Assembly (NCBI GenBank): GCA_003719395.1
Contig: RHMC01000001.1
Location: 1 to 64,000 of the forward strand
Length of the DNA stretch: 64,000 nt
From: Streptomyces altiplanensis
GTDB lineage: Bacteria; Actinomycetota; Actinomycetes; Streptomycetales; Streptomycetaceae
Reading direction: 5' to 3'
Numbering within the stretch: the stretch's first letter is position 1; each line of letters opens with the position of its first letter. A program made the position numbers and the translations under genes. Shown here one piece after another: positions 30,477 through 39,271 of the stretch. The notes below the pieces were generated by a model, which did not search any database, was not told where the DNA came from, and was given only the letters and a program-made list of their open reading frames with translations.

Positions 30477-31404
30477 GGCCGTACCGCTCCTCAGCCTTCC
30501 AGAAGTACACGAAGCCCGCGCCGCCGATCAGGAGCGCCCAGCCGAGGGCGACCGCCCAGACGTGCGGGGGCAGGTTCCAGGAGCCGTAGTCCTCGATCAG
30601 CGCGAAGCGGACGAGGTCCATGTAGACGGCGGCCGGGTTCCACTGGAGCACGTCCGTGACCCAGGCGGGCAGGTCCTTGTCCTTCAGCATCGCCGGGATG
30701 GAGAACATCACGCCGGACGCGTACATCCACGTACGCATCACGAAGGGCATCAGCTGGGCGAGGTCGGGGGTCTTGCTGCCGAGCCGGGCCATGATCAGCG
30801 CCAGGCCGATGTTGAAGACGAACTGGAGGACCAGCGCGGGAACGACCAGGAGCCAGGAGAGCGCGGGGAGGCTGCCGAAGGCCATCGCGATGATCACCAG
30901 CACGATCATCGAGAACATCAGCTGCTGGAGCTGCTGGAGCGCGAAGGAGATCGGCAGCGAGGCGCGCGGGAAGTGCAGCGCTCTCACCAGGCCCAGGTTG
31001 CCGGAGATGGACCGGACGCCGGCCATCACCGAGCTCTGGGTGAAGGTGAAGACGAACACACCCGTGACCAGGAACGGTACGTAGACCTTCCGCGGCATCC
31101 CCCGGTCGGCCTCCAGGATCAGGCCGAAGATGAGGAAGTACACGAGCGCGTTCAGCAGCGGAGTCGCCACCTGCCACAGCTGGCCGAGCTTGGCCTGGCT
31201 GTACTGGGCGGTCAGCTTCGCCTGCGAGAACGCGAGGATGAAGTGGCGCCGGCCCCACAGCTGCCGGACGTACTCGATCAGCCCCGGCCGGGCACCGCTC
31301 ACCGACAGGCCGTACTTGGCGGCGAGCTCCGCCGGGGTAAGTCCGTCGTCGGGAGATGGCGGGGCGCTCGTCGCGACCGCACCGTCATGGGTTGTGTCAC
31401 TCAC
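30469..31404 (-). CDS. ABC-2 type exporter permease, TagG/Wzm-like
   Basis: 311 residues, intact. A hydrophilic N-terminal about 60 residues precedes an ABC-2 membrane domain of about six spans. LGQLWQVATPLLNALVYFLI is the usual first span, then VPFLVTGVFVFTFTQSSVM, LVRALHFPRASLPISFALQQ (cytoplasmic coupling helix) and the C-terminal ALGWALLIGGAGFVYFWKAE. It forms the channel for the product of the upstream glycosyl- and phosphotransferases. It lies 94 bases after the glycosyltransferase stop, the only real gap in the operon, and an internal promoter there is possible. Confidence 0.92.
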   Translation of the reverse strand: MSDTTHDGAVATSAPPSPDDGLTPAELAAKYGLSVSGARPGLIEYVRQLWGRRHFILAFSQAKLTAQYSQAKLGQLWQVATPLLNALVYFLIFGLILEADRGMPRKVYVPFLVTGVFVFTFTQSSVMAGVRSISGNLGLVRALHFPRASLPISFALQQLQQLMFSMIVLVIIAMAFGSLPALSWLLVVPALVLQFVFNIGLALIMARLGSKTPDLAQLMPFVMRTWMYASGVMFSIPAMLKDKDLPAWVTDVLQWNPAAVYMDLVRFALIEDYGSWNLPPHVWAVALGWALLIGGAGFVYFWKAEERYGRG

Positions 31405-31498
31405 AAGTTGAAACTTTCGTGTTCAAGATGCGCAGGCAGTAAGGCGCAGGATCGGGCTCAGGTCCCGCGTGCACCCGATGCTTTCAGACCCGAGCTTG

Positions 31499-32398
31499 TC
31501 AGATGACAGGAGGTCGGCCCAGCCGGGTCAGGCGCCAGACGGTACGCCATCTCATGGGACGGCGCGGACCGGCGGAGGTCGTCCACCCCTCCTTGAAGCC
31601 GCCGAACCATGCCTTGAGCGCGGGTACGGAGGGGCGCCGCGCCAGCGTGAGCAGCAGCCACACGCCGAGGTAGACGGGCACCAGGGGGGCCGGCAGGTTG
31701 CGGCGTGCCAGCCACACCCGGTTCCTGGCCACCATGCGGTGGTAGACGGCGTGCCGGGAAGGAGCGGTCGTCGGGTGGTACAGGACCATGTCCGAGCGGT
31801 AGTCGATCATCCAGCCGGCGTCGAGCGCCCGCCAGGCCAGATCGGTCTCCTCGTGGGCGTAGAAGAACTCGTCGGGCAACCCGCCGACCTCGGCGAAGAC
31901 CTTGGTGCGTACGGCGTTGGCGCCGCCGAGGAAGGTCGTCACGCGCGAGGAGCGCATCGGGTCGGCGGCGCGCAGCCGCGGGACGTGGCGGCGCTGGGTC
32001 TCGCCCGTGTCGGGGTCCGCGATCCGGAAGCTGATGATGCCGAGCTTCGGATCGGCGGCGAAGGCCCGGCGGCACAGCTCGGCCGTGTCGTGGCGGGCCA
32101 GCAGACCGTCGTCGTCGAGGAAGAGCAGGATGTCCACCTCTGCGCCGCCGGGGCCGAACGCCTCGATGCCGGCGTTGCGGCCTCCCGGGATGCCGAGGTT
32201 CTCGGGCAGCTCGACGGTCCGTACGCCCTCGGGGACGCCGGTGACCGGTGAGCCGTTGCCGACGACCACCACCTCGACCCGGTCGCCGTCCTGCTTGGCG
32301 ACCGAGTCGAGGAGGGCGCGCAGCTCCTCCGGGCGGTTGCCCATCGTGATGATGACGGCACCCACCTTCATGCCCGTGCCCGTGCCCGCGGCCGTCAC
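31499..32398 (-). CDS. Family 2 glycosyltransferase
   Basis: 299 residues, intact. GT-A fold enzyme: VGAVIITMGNRPEELRALLD at the start, NLGIPGGRNAGIEAF, the metal/nucleotide DxD region ILLFLDDDG, and the acceptor-site HEETDLAWRALDAGWMIDYR. A hydrophobic stretch near residue 235 (PVYLGVWLLLTLARRP) suggests membrane contact. The GTG start at 32398 overlaps the preceding CDP-alcohol phosphotransferase stop as GTGA. An ATG eight codons further in is an alternative. It probably adds a sugar to the lipid- or polyol-phosphate made by the other enzymes. The donor is unknown. Confidence 0.92.
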   Translation of the reverse strand: MTAAGTGTGMKVGAVIITMGNRPEELRALLDSVAKQDGDRVEVVVVGNGSPVTGVPEGVRTVELPENLGIPGGRNAGIEAFGPGGAEVDILLFLDDDGLLARHDTAELCRRAFAADPKLGIISFRIADPDTGETQRRHVPRLRAADPMRSSRVTTFLGGANAVRTKVFAEVGGLPDEFFYAHEETDLAWRALDAGWMIDYRSDMVLYHPTTAPSRHAVYHRMVARNRVWLARRNLPAPLVPVYLGVWLLLTLARRPSVPALKAWFGGFKEGWTTSAGPRRPMRWRTVWRLTRLGRPPVI

Positions 32399-33174
32399 TT
32401 CAGCCTGCTCGAAGCGAGGATGGACACGAGGTGCAGGAAGGTCTGCACGATCGCGATCCCGGCCAGTACGGCGATCCCCAGGCGGCTGAAGAACAGGTCG
32501 CCCCGGACCACGTCGAGGACCGCGACGACCAGGATGAACAGGCTCGCCTCGATGCCGCCGACGAGGCGGTGGAACTTCAGCGCGGCGGCCAGCCTGCGGG
32601 CCAGTGCCAGACCGGAGGAGCGCGGCACGGAGGCCTCGTCCTTCACCGCGGGCAGACCGCTGCGCTGGCGCGCCACGTCGACCAGGTCGGTCTCCGCCTT
32701 GATCAGGATCGCCCCGAGCGCGGCGAGCGTGCCGAGGAACGCCCACAGCCACTCGGGCCGCCCGGCGCCGAACAGGTCCGCGCCGCGCAGCCCGAAGCCC
32801 ACCAGCAGGGCCGCTTCGCACAGGTAGTGCCCGATGCGGTCCAGGTAGACACCGGTGATCGAGGTCTGCCCCCGCCAGCGGGCGACCTCGCCGTCGACGC
32901 AGTCGAGCAGCAGGTAGATCTGGAACAGGACCACCGCGAGGATCGCACCGGTCAGCCCGGGGATCAGCAGGGCCGCGCCGCCCAGGACGCCCACGACGAC
33001 CATGAGATACGTGAGCTGGTTGGGCGTGATCCTGGTGTTCACCAGGTACGGGTCGATGTGCAGCGAGATCTCCCGCATGTACATGCGCCCGGCCCAGTGC
33101 TCACCGCTGCGCCGGTCCTTCACTCCGTCGGGGTGAACGACCGGACGGAGTTCAGCTACTGATGGTCTTGACAT
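32395..33174 (-). CDS. CDP-alcohol phosphatidyltransferase family protein with altered motif
   Basis: 259 residues, intact, about six membrane spans. Moves a phospho-alcohol from CDP to an acceptor at the membrane. The family motif D-x2-D-G-x2-A-R-x8-G-x3-D-x3-D reads LLLDCVDGEVARWR, then eight residues from the Arg to Gly, then GVYLDRIGH. Seven of eight conserved positions are kept, but the last Asp, normally a catalytic or metal ligand, is His. Starts at ATG 33174 (SRPSVAELRPVVHPDGVKDR), 23 bases inside the dehydrogenase gene, with GTGA coupling to the glycosyltransferase. Substrate unknown. The cytidylyltransferase two genes upstream probably makes its CDP donor. Confidence 0.9.
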   Translation of the reverse strand: MSRPSVAELRPVVHPDGVKDRRSGEHWAGRMYMREISLHIDPYLVNTRITPNQLTYLMVVVGVLGGAALLIPGLTGAILAVVLFQIYLLLDCVDGEVARWRGQTSITGVYLDRIGHYLCEAALLVGFGLRGADLFGAGRPEWLWAFLGTLAALGAILIKAETDLVDVARQRSGLPAVKDEASVPRSSGLALARRLAAALKFHRLVGGIEASLFILVVAVLDVVRGDLFFSRLGIAVLAGIAIVQTFLHLVSILASSRLK

Positions 33175-34213
33175 AGTCGGCGTAAGCGTCCCTGATCTGG
33201 TCTGCGGACAGGTCGAGGTGCTCCAGGATCGTGAAGCGTCCCGGTCGGGTCTGTGGTGCGTACGTGACGGCCTCGACGAACTCGTCCACGCTGAAGCCGA
33301 TCTCGCCGGGGAGCACCGGCAGGCCGTGCCTGCGCAGTACGTCGGCGAAGAGGCCGGCTTCCTCGGTCGCCCCGCGCAGGTGCATCGCGAAGGCGGCGCC
33401 GAGGCCGACCTGCTCGCCGTGCAGCGCGGAGCGCTTGGGGTAGAGCAGGTCGAAGGCGTGGCTGATCTCGTGGCAGGCACCGGACGAGGGGCGGGTGTCT
33501 CCGCTGATCGACATGGCGATGCCGGACAGGACGAGGGCCTCGGAGAGGACCGTGAGGAACTCGTCGGTGCCGACGCCGCCGGGGTGGCGCAGTACGGACT
33601 CTCCCGCCGTGCGGGCCATCGCGGCGGCGAGGCCGTCGACCTGCTCGCCGTTGACGCGGTGGGACAGCTCCCAGTCCGCGATCGCCGAGATGTTGGAGAT
33701 CACGTCACCGATGCCGGACCGGACGAAGCGCACCGGGGCGTCACGGATCACATCGAGGTCGATGACCATGGCGATGGGAGTCGGGACACCGTAGGAGCCG
33801 CGGCCGTTGTCGTTGTCCAGGATGGACACCGGCGAGCAGATGCCGTCGTGCGAGAGGTTCGTCGCCACGGCGACCATCGGCAGGCCGACCCGCGCCGCCG
33901 CGTACTTCGCGACGTCGATGATCTTGCCGCCGCCGAGGCCGACGACGGCGTCGTACCGCTTGCCCTTGATGCCGTCGGCCAGCCGGACCGCCGAATCTAT
34001 GGTCCCGTCGGCGACCGCGTACCAGTCGGCGCCCGGGAGGACCGGCGCGAGCTTGTCGCGCAGGGCCAGTCCCGAACCGCCACTGGTCGCTATCGCGAGC
34101 TTGCCGGAGGCGGAGATCCGCTGGTCGGCCAGGAGGCCGGCCAGATCGCCCATGGCGCCGCAGCTGATGTCGACGACGACCGGGGACGGGATGAGACGTG
34201 TCAGTACTGGCAC
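33152..34213 (-). CDS. Glycerol-1-phosphate dehydrogenase-like, iron-containing ADH superfamily
   Basis: 353 residues, intact. Resembles archaeal EgsA and bacterial AraM glycerol-1-phosphate dehydrogenases, in the same superfamily as 3-dehydroquinate synthase. NAD-binding VVGLGGGKIIDVAKYAAARV is near residue 92. Metal ligands are likely in NLSHDGICSPVS and CHEISHAFDLL and at LHGEQVGLG. It would reduce dihydroxyacetone phosphate or a related ketose phosphate to a polyol phosphate. Overlaps the nucleotidyltransferase gene by 13 bases and the next phosphotransferase by 23, so it is a committed member of this operon. Exact product unproven. Confidence 0.85.
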   Translation of the reverse strand: MPVLTRLIPSPVVVDISCGAMGDLAGLLADQRISASGKLAIATSGGSGLALRDKLAPVLPGADWYAVADGTIDSAVRLADGIKGKRYDAVVGLGGGKIIDVAKYAAARVGLPMVAVATNLSHDGICSPVSILDNDNGRGSYGVPTPIAMVIDLDVIRDAPVRFVRSGIGDVISNISAIADWELSHRVNGEQVDGLAAAMARTAGESVLRHPGGVGTDEFLTVLSEALVLSGIAMSISGDTRPSSGACHEISHAFDLLYPKRSALHGEQVGLGAAFAMHLRGATEEAGLFADVLRRHGLPVLPGEIGFSVDEFVEAVTYAPQTRPGRFTILEHLDLSADQIRDAYADYVKTISS

Positions 34214-34938
34214 GCGATCTCACGGCCCTTCGCGAGGTCGTCGTGGTTGTCGATCTCGACCCACGTCACTTCCCCGATGGGAGCCACGTCGACGGTGAAG
34301 CCACGGTTGACGAGCTCCTGGTAGCCGTCCTCGTAGTACAGGTCGGGGTCGCGCTCGAAGGTCGCCTTCAGCGCGTCGGCGAGCTCCTCGGCGGCCTCGG
34401 GCTCGATGAGCGTGACACCGATGTACTCACCGGTGGCCGTCGACGGGTCCATCAGCTTGGTGATCCGCTGGACGCCCTTGCCGTCCTGCGTGATGACCTT
34501 CATCTCCTCGTCGGCGAGGTTCTTCACCGTGTCGAGGGCGAGGATTATCTTCTGGCCCTTGCCGCGGGCGTCGAGCAGGGTCTTCTCGACGGAGACCGGG
34601 TGGACGGTGTCGCCGTTGGCGAGGATCACACCCTGCTTGAGGACCTCACGCGCACACCACAGGGAGTAGGCGTTGTTCCACTCCTCGGCCTTGTCGTTGT
34701 CGACGAGCGTGATCTTGAGCCCGTACTTCGCCTCGAGGGCGTCCTTGCGCGCGTAGACGGCCTCCTTGCGGTAGCCGACGACGATCGCGACCTCGGTCAG
34801 GCCGATCTCGGCGAAGTTGCCGAGCGTCAGGTCCAGGATGGTGGTCTCGCCGTCCACGGGCACGAGGGCCTTGGGGAGGGTGTCTGTGTAGGGACGCAGA
34901 CGCCGTCCGGCGCCGGCTGCCAGTACGAGGCCGATCAT
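34201..34938 (-). CDS. Sugar-phosphate / choline-phosphate type nucleotidyltransferase
   Basis: 245 residues, intact. NTP-transferase fold: LVLAAGAGRRLRPYTDTLPK with the GxGxRxxP loop and catalytic Lys (PKALVPVDG), GVILANGDTVHP for metal binding, and IDNHDDLAKGR at the end. It is closest in pattern to LicC-like phosphocholine and inositol-1-phosphate cytidylyltransferases. The two CDP-alcohol phosphotransferases beside it make CTP the likely substrate, charging the polyol phosphate made by the neighbouring dehydrogenase. The start overlaps the upstream stop by 4 bases. Confidence 0.88.
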   Translation of the reverse strand: MIGLVLAAGAGRRLRPYTDTLPKALVPVDGETTILDLTLGNFAEIGLTEVAIVVGYRKEAVYARKDALEAKYGLKITLVDNDKAEEWNNAYSLWCAREVLKQGVILANGDTVHPVSVEKTLLDARGKGQKIILALDTVKNLADEEMKVITQDGKGVQRITKLMDPSTATGEYIGVTLIEPEAAEELADALKATFERDPDLYYEDGYQELVNRGFTVDVAPIGEVTWVEIDNHDDLAKGREIACQY

Positions 34939-36730
34939 GCGGGTTCTCCTTCGTCATGTACTGCGGGTGCTCCGGAGGACACCCAGAAGCGGATGGACTC
35001 CACGAGCACCACGAGCGCCACGGCCACAGCGAAGGCCGTGAGCGCCAAGGTGAGGTCTGTGTGCTGCGTCGACGCCGACAGGATGGTGGTGACTGCCGCC
35101 ACCACCAGCGTCCGGCCTTCGTGCCCGCCGATCGTCCGCACCAGCCACTGGGGCGGCGCGCCTGTGCCGCCGCGGATGCGGTACACCGTGTCGTAGTGAT
35201 GGTAGGCGACCGCTCCGACCAGCCCGAAGGCGGCGGGGAGGGCACGCTCGCGTCGGAGCGGGCGGCGAGGATCAGGATCGTGCCGTACTCGGCGGCCCGG
35301 AAGAAGGGGGGCACGAGCCAGTCGAGGGAGCCCTTGAGGGGGCGGCCGACCGCGAGGCCCGAGGTCACGGCGTACAGCAGGGCCGCGGCCACGGGCCACG
35401 GGCCGCCGTAGGGCGCGAAGGCCGCGGTGGCGAGGACGGCCGCGCCGCCGAGCTGGGCTGGTCGCCGGCGGTACGAACTGCGGGAGGCGGCGTACGGCGT
35501 TCTCGGACACCGCGGCCACGGCCCGGGCCAGCGGTCCGCTGTCGGCGAGGTCGGCGAGGGCCTGGGCCGCCCGGTCGGTGCGCCGCGCCCCTGCGGGTCA
35601 GCGAGCGCAGGACACGCCCCGCGGTGGTGTAGAGGGCGGCGAGCGCGCAGCCGACGAGCAGGGCGTAGAAGACGATCCGCGGGGTGGTGACGGCGGTCAG
35701 GACCGCGATCATGGCCCACCGCTCGCCGATCGGCAGGACGATCATCCGCCGCGCCCAGACCGTCCAGCCGACGCTGTCGAGCTTGTCGGAGAGGGCGGCG
35801 GTGGGGCTCGTGTTGGACTCGGCGTCGTGGTTCGCCTCGTTGAAGGAGAAGTCCACGACATGGCGGCAGGTCTGGAGGACCATCGCGCCGAGCGCCAGCG
35901 CCCATACGTCGTCACCGCCCCGGGCGGCGCCGAGGGCGAGGCCCGCGTAGTAGGCGTACTCCTTGGCGCGGTCGAAGGTGGCGTCCAGCCAGGCGCCCAT
36001 CGTCGAGTACTGCAGCGAGTAGCGGGCCAGCTGCCCGTCGGTGCAGTCCAGGACGAAGGAGAGGAGCAGCAGCGCGCCGGCCGCGATGTAGCCGCCGCGG
36101 GTGCCGGTCGCCGCGCAGCCGGCCGCCACCAGCGCGGTGATCAGCGAGGCGGTGGTGACCTGGTTCGGGGTGAAGCCGCGGCGGGCGCACCAGCGCGCGA
36201 TGTAGCGCGAGTACGGGCTGATGAAGAAGGTGGTGAAGAAACCGTCGCGGGACTTCACGGCCGTACGCAGCCGCACGGCCTCCTCGTCGACGGAGGCCAC
36301 GGCGGAACGGGCCCGCGCTCGCTCGGCCTCGTCCGTGGCCACGACGGCGACCAGCGAGCCGTACTCGGGCCGCTGCACAGCGGTGCAGCCCGCCGTCGAG
36401 CGCGGCGGCGACGGTTTCGGGACCGGCCGGTGCGGTGCGCACGGCGTCGGCGAGCACGGCGCGGGCCTCGGGCTGCGCGGTGAGCGCGCCGGGGGCCGCC
36501 GCGACCGGGAAGCGCGGGTCCGTCAGCGCGAGCCGCAGGGAGTGGACGTGACCGACGAAACGCGGGTCGACGAGTGCGACCCGCTCACCGGCGGGCGTCG
36601 CGTCGAGGATCCGGGCGATCTCGGCGGTGTCGGCGGCACCGGCGGACCGTACGTCGAATCCCAGCGACCGCAGATCGCCCTCGAGCGACGATCCGGGTAC
36701 CGGCGGACCGGTGAGGATGGCGGTCGACAG
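34935..36730 (-). CDS. DUF5941 / CDP-alcohol phosphotransferase fusion (frameshifted, possible CTG start)
   Basis: About 598 codons, first gene of the operon. The N-terminal domain (STAILTGPPVPGSSLEGD, VALVDPRFVGHVHSLRLALT) is like a small nucleotide- or sugar-binding fold. A CDP-alcohol phosphotransferase follows with the complete motif LDCTDGQLARYS and GAWLDATFDRAKEYAYYAG. The C-terminal membrane part is DUF5941 (LVRTIGGHEGRTLVVAAVTT). Indels lie near 36370, 35590, 35450 and 35240. In the reading frame, a TGA lies only two codons upstream of STAIL, and the only near-start codon between is CTG (36730-36728), with AAGGAG 9 bases before it. The start is therefore CTG or hides another indel. 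Confidence 0.82.
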
Positions 36731-36973
36731 ACGAACTCACTCCTTGGAGCTGACATGGCTGGCAGGGCCGGCCCGGCGGGCCTCGCGTGACATGCGTCAT
36801 TCCGGCCCGGCACGGGCAGGTAGGCATGTCGGCAGAGGCTATCGGATGTACGGAAGCAGGAGTTCACGGCCCGTTCACGCGCCGATAAGACCGGTCCGGA
36901 ACGCGGGCAACCCGCCGCGATCATCTTGGTCGATCAATGCCCCGCCCCACAAACCGCCCCCGCGGGCACCCCC

Positions 36974-36985
36974 TAGGCTGGCGGC
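36974..36985 (+). promoter_or_regulatory. Leaderless-type -10 of galE
   Basis: TAGGCT (36974-36979) ends 6 bases before the galE ATG and no Shine-Dalgarno precedes the ATG, the classic Streptomyces leaderless layout. The rest of the 36731-36985 divergent region shows no gene. Confidence 0.55.
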
Positions 36986-37969
36986 ATGACGTGGCTGATC
37001 ACAGGTGGGACGGGTTACATCGGCGCGCATGTGGCGCGGACCATGGCGGCGGCGGGTGAGCGGGTGGTCGTGCTGGACGACGTCTCGTCCGGCGTCCCCC
37101 GCCGGCTGCCCCCGGAGATCGCGCTCGTACGCGGCTCCGTTCTCGACCGGGAACTGCTCGACCGCACGCTCGCCGACCACGGCGTCACAGGTGTGGTGCA
37201 TCTCGCGGCGAAGAAGCAGGTCGGGGAGTCGGTCGAGAAGCCGCTGCTCTACTACCGGGAGAACGTGTACGGGCTGACGGTGCTCCTCGAGGCCGTCGCC
37301 GCGGCGGGGGTGCGGCGGTTCCTCTTCTCCTCCTCGGCCGCCGTGTACGGGGTGCCCGAGGCGGAGCTCATCTCCGAGGACACCCCCTGCGCGCCGATCA
37401 ACCCGTACGGCGAGACCAAGCTGGCCGGCGAGTGGCTCGTGCGGGCGGCGGGCCGGGCGCACGGCATCTCGACCGCGTGCCTGCGCTACTTCAATGTGGC
37501 GGGTGCGGCGGAGCCCGGGCTGGCCGACACCGGAGTGTTCAACATCATCCCGATGTTCTTCGACCGGATCACGCGCGGCGAGGCCCCGCGGATCTTCGGG
37601 GACGACTATCCGACGCCCGACGGCACCTGCATCCGTGACTACATCCATGTCGCCGATCTCGCCGAAGCCCACCTGTCGGTCGCGCGGCGCTGGCCGCCCG
37701 GGACGAGGCCACGGACCTGACCTTCAACATCGGCCGCGGCGAGGGGGTCTCCGTGCGTGAGCTCGCCGACCTGGTGGCCGAGATCACCGGCTGGTGCGCT
37801 CGCCCCGGTGACCGAACCGCGTCGTCCGGGCGACGCCGCGAAGGCCGTCGCCTCGTCCGAGCTGATTGCCGAGGAGCTGGGCTGGACGGCCGGGCGAGGG
37901 GTGCGCGAGATGGTCGTCTCGGCGTGGGAGGGCTGGTTGCTCCAGCACCCGGAGGCTGCTCGGAGTTGA
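36986..37969 (+). CDS. galE: UDP-glucose 4-epimerase GalE (frameshifted)
   Basis: Interconverts UDP-glucose and UDP-galactose, supplying sugar for envelope polymers. SDR-extended fold: NAD motif ITGGTGYIGAHVART at residues 5-18, SSSAAVYGVPE, catalytic YxxxK in INPYGETKLAGEW, CLRYFNVAGA and the substrate loop CIRDYIHVADLAEAH. An indel near 37695 leads to FNIGRGEGVSVRELADLVAE and another near 37800 leads to PRRPGDAAKAVASSELIAEE, with the stop at 37969. About 327 codons, normal for GalE. Divergent from the phosphotransferase operon, with a 255-base gap. The leaderless start and downstream hairpin mark it as a single-gene unit. Confidence 0.92.
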
Positions 37970-37979
37970 TCTTGCCAAC

Positions 37980-38013
37980 GCTCTGACCTGCGGTCATTTC
38001 CGCAGGTCAGAGC
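37980..38013 (+). terminator. Hairpin terminator after galE
   Basis: Perfect 14-bp stem (GCTCTGACCTGCGG and its complement) with loop TCATTT, 10 bases after the galE stop. There is no T-run. A loose dyad, TGACAACGGTGTTCA (38017-38031), follows and could be an operator for the next gene. Confidence 0.85.
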
Positions 38014-38112
38014 AGATGACAACGGTGTTCAGTCCCGTGTTGCGGATACCCCCCGCCCGTAGTTCACTGTCACCTCGGCCAGATCATTCGCACCACCGGG
38101 GAGGCGTCCTTC

Positions 38113-39054
38113 ATGGGGGCTGGGCACGATCACGGGCACACGCACGGCGGGCCGCCGCCCACCGGCACGGCGGCCGCCGCGTACAAGGGGCGGCTGCGTA
38201 TCGCGCTCGGCATCACCCTGACCGTCATGACGGTCGAGATCGTCGGCGGGCTGCTCGCCAATTCGCTGGCGCTGATCGCGGACGCGGCCCACATGGCGAC
38301 GGACGCCCTCGGGCTCGCCATGGCGCTCCTGGCGATCCACTTCGCCAACCGCCCGGCCACGGCGAAAGCCACCTACGGCTACGCCAGGGCCGAGATCCTC
38401 GCCGCGCTCGCCAACTGCCTGCTGCTGCTCGGCGTCGGCGGGTTCCTGCTCTTCGAGGCCGTCGACCGCTTCATCACCCCGGCCGAGACCCGGAGCGGTA
38501 CGGCGATCGTCTTCGCCCTCGTCGGCCTCGTCGCCAACATGATCTCGCTGTCCCTGCTGATGAAGGGGCAGAAGGACAGCGTCAACGTGCGGGGCGCCTT
38601 CCTGGAGGTCCTCGCGGACACCCTGGGCTCGGTCGCCGTGCTGATCTCGGCGGGCATCATCATGGCGACCGGCTGGCAGGCCGCCGACCCCATCGCGTCC
38701 CTGGTGATCGGCCTGATGATCGTGCCGCGCACCTGGAAGCTGCTGCGGGAGACGCTGAGCGTGCTCCTGGAGACCGCCCCCAAGGGCGTGGACATGGCGG
38801 AGGTGCGGGAGCACATACTCGATCTGCCCGGCGTCGACGACGTACACGATCTGCACGCCTGGACGATCACCTCGGGAATGCCGGTGCTGTCCGCGCACGT
38901 CGTGGTCAGCCAGGACGCCCTCGACTCGGTCGGGCACGAGAAGATGCTGCACGTCCTCCAGGACTGCCTCGGCGACCACTTCGACGTCGAACACTGCACG
39001 TTCCAGCTGGAGCCCGGCGGTCACGCGGCGCACGAAGCGAAGCTCTGTCACTGA
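38113..39054 (+). CDS. Cation diffusion facilitator (CzcD/ZitB-type metal exporter)
   Basis: 313 residues, intact, six membrane spans. Exports divalent metal (probably Zn, Co or Cd) in exchange for protons. Has a His-rich N-terminal tail (HDHGHTHGG) and the TM2 metal site ADAAHMATD (His60, Asp64). The TM5 site reads LEVLADTLGS, so Glu165 stands where ZitB/CzcD usually have His, a variant that I believe also occurs in other actinobacterial CDFs. The C-terminal domain (HDLHAWTITSGMPVLSAHVV) ends in a His/Cys-containing tail. The ATG at 38113 follows GGAGGCG. Single gene. Confidence 0.93.
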   Translation: MGAGHDHGHTHGGPPPTGTAAAAYKGRLRIALGITLTVMTVEIVGGLLANSLALIADAAHMATDALGLAMALLAIHFANRPATAKATYGYARAEILAALANCLLLLGVGGFLLFEAVDRFITPAETRSGTAIVFALVGLVANMISLSLLMKGQKDSVNVRGAFLEVLADTLGSVAVLISAGIIMATGWQAADPIASLVIGLMIVPRTWKLLRETLSVLLETAPKGVDMAEVREHILDLPGVDDVHDLHAWTITSGMPVLSAHVVVSQDALDSVGHEKMLHVLQDCLGDHFDVEHCTFQLEPGGHAAHEAKLCH

Positions 39055-39124
39055 GCGACCGGAGCTGTTAAGGTCTCCGCGAGACATTCACGTCTCGGGG
39101 ACACGATGAGGGGAGCTGAGGTTG

Positions 39125-39193
39125 ATGACCGTCACGGTCGATGCTGCTGCGAGCAGCGTCCGTTTCCTCCTCGACTCCCGGGCTCTCGGCTGA
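39125..39193 (+). CDS. Putative 22-residue leader peptide upstream of a methyltransferase
   Basis: Short ORF (TVTVDAAASSVRFLLDSRAL) with a plausible GAGG site 4 bases before its ATG. It sits 78 bases before the methyltransferase start, in a transcribed-looking leader. A 6-bp hairpin, CGAGAC and GTCTCG, lies just before it (39080-39097). It may act in attenuation or translational coupling, but no regulatory codon run is visible. It could also be chance. Confidence 0.35.
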   Translation: MTVTVDAAASSVRFLLDSRALG

Positions 39194-39271
39194 CCCCTTT
39201 TTCGCGTCCTCGCGTTTCTCGCGTTCTTCGCACGCGTCGGCCGGAGCCCTCACATCAAAGGGTTTCCCACG

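Noticed and set aside
38017..38031. Zur box before the CDF exporter (TGACAACGGTGTTCA)
   Set aside because: Only five of seven arm positions pair and the A+T-rich core of Zur sites is missing; too weak to call.
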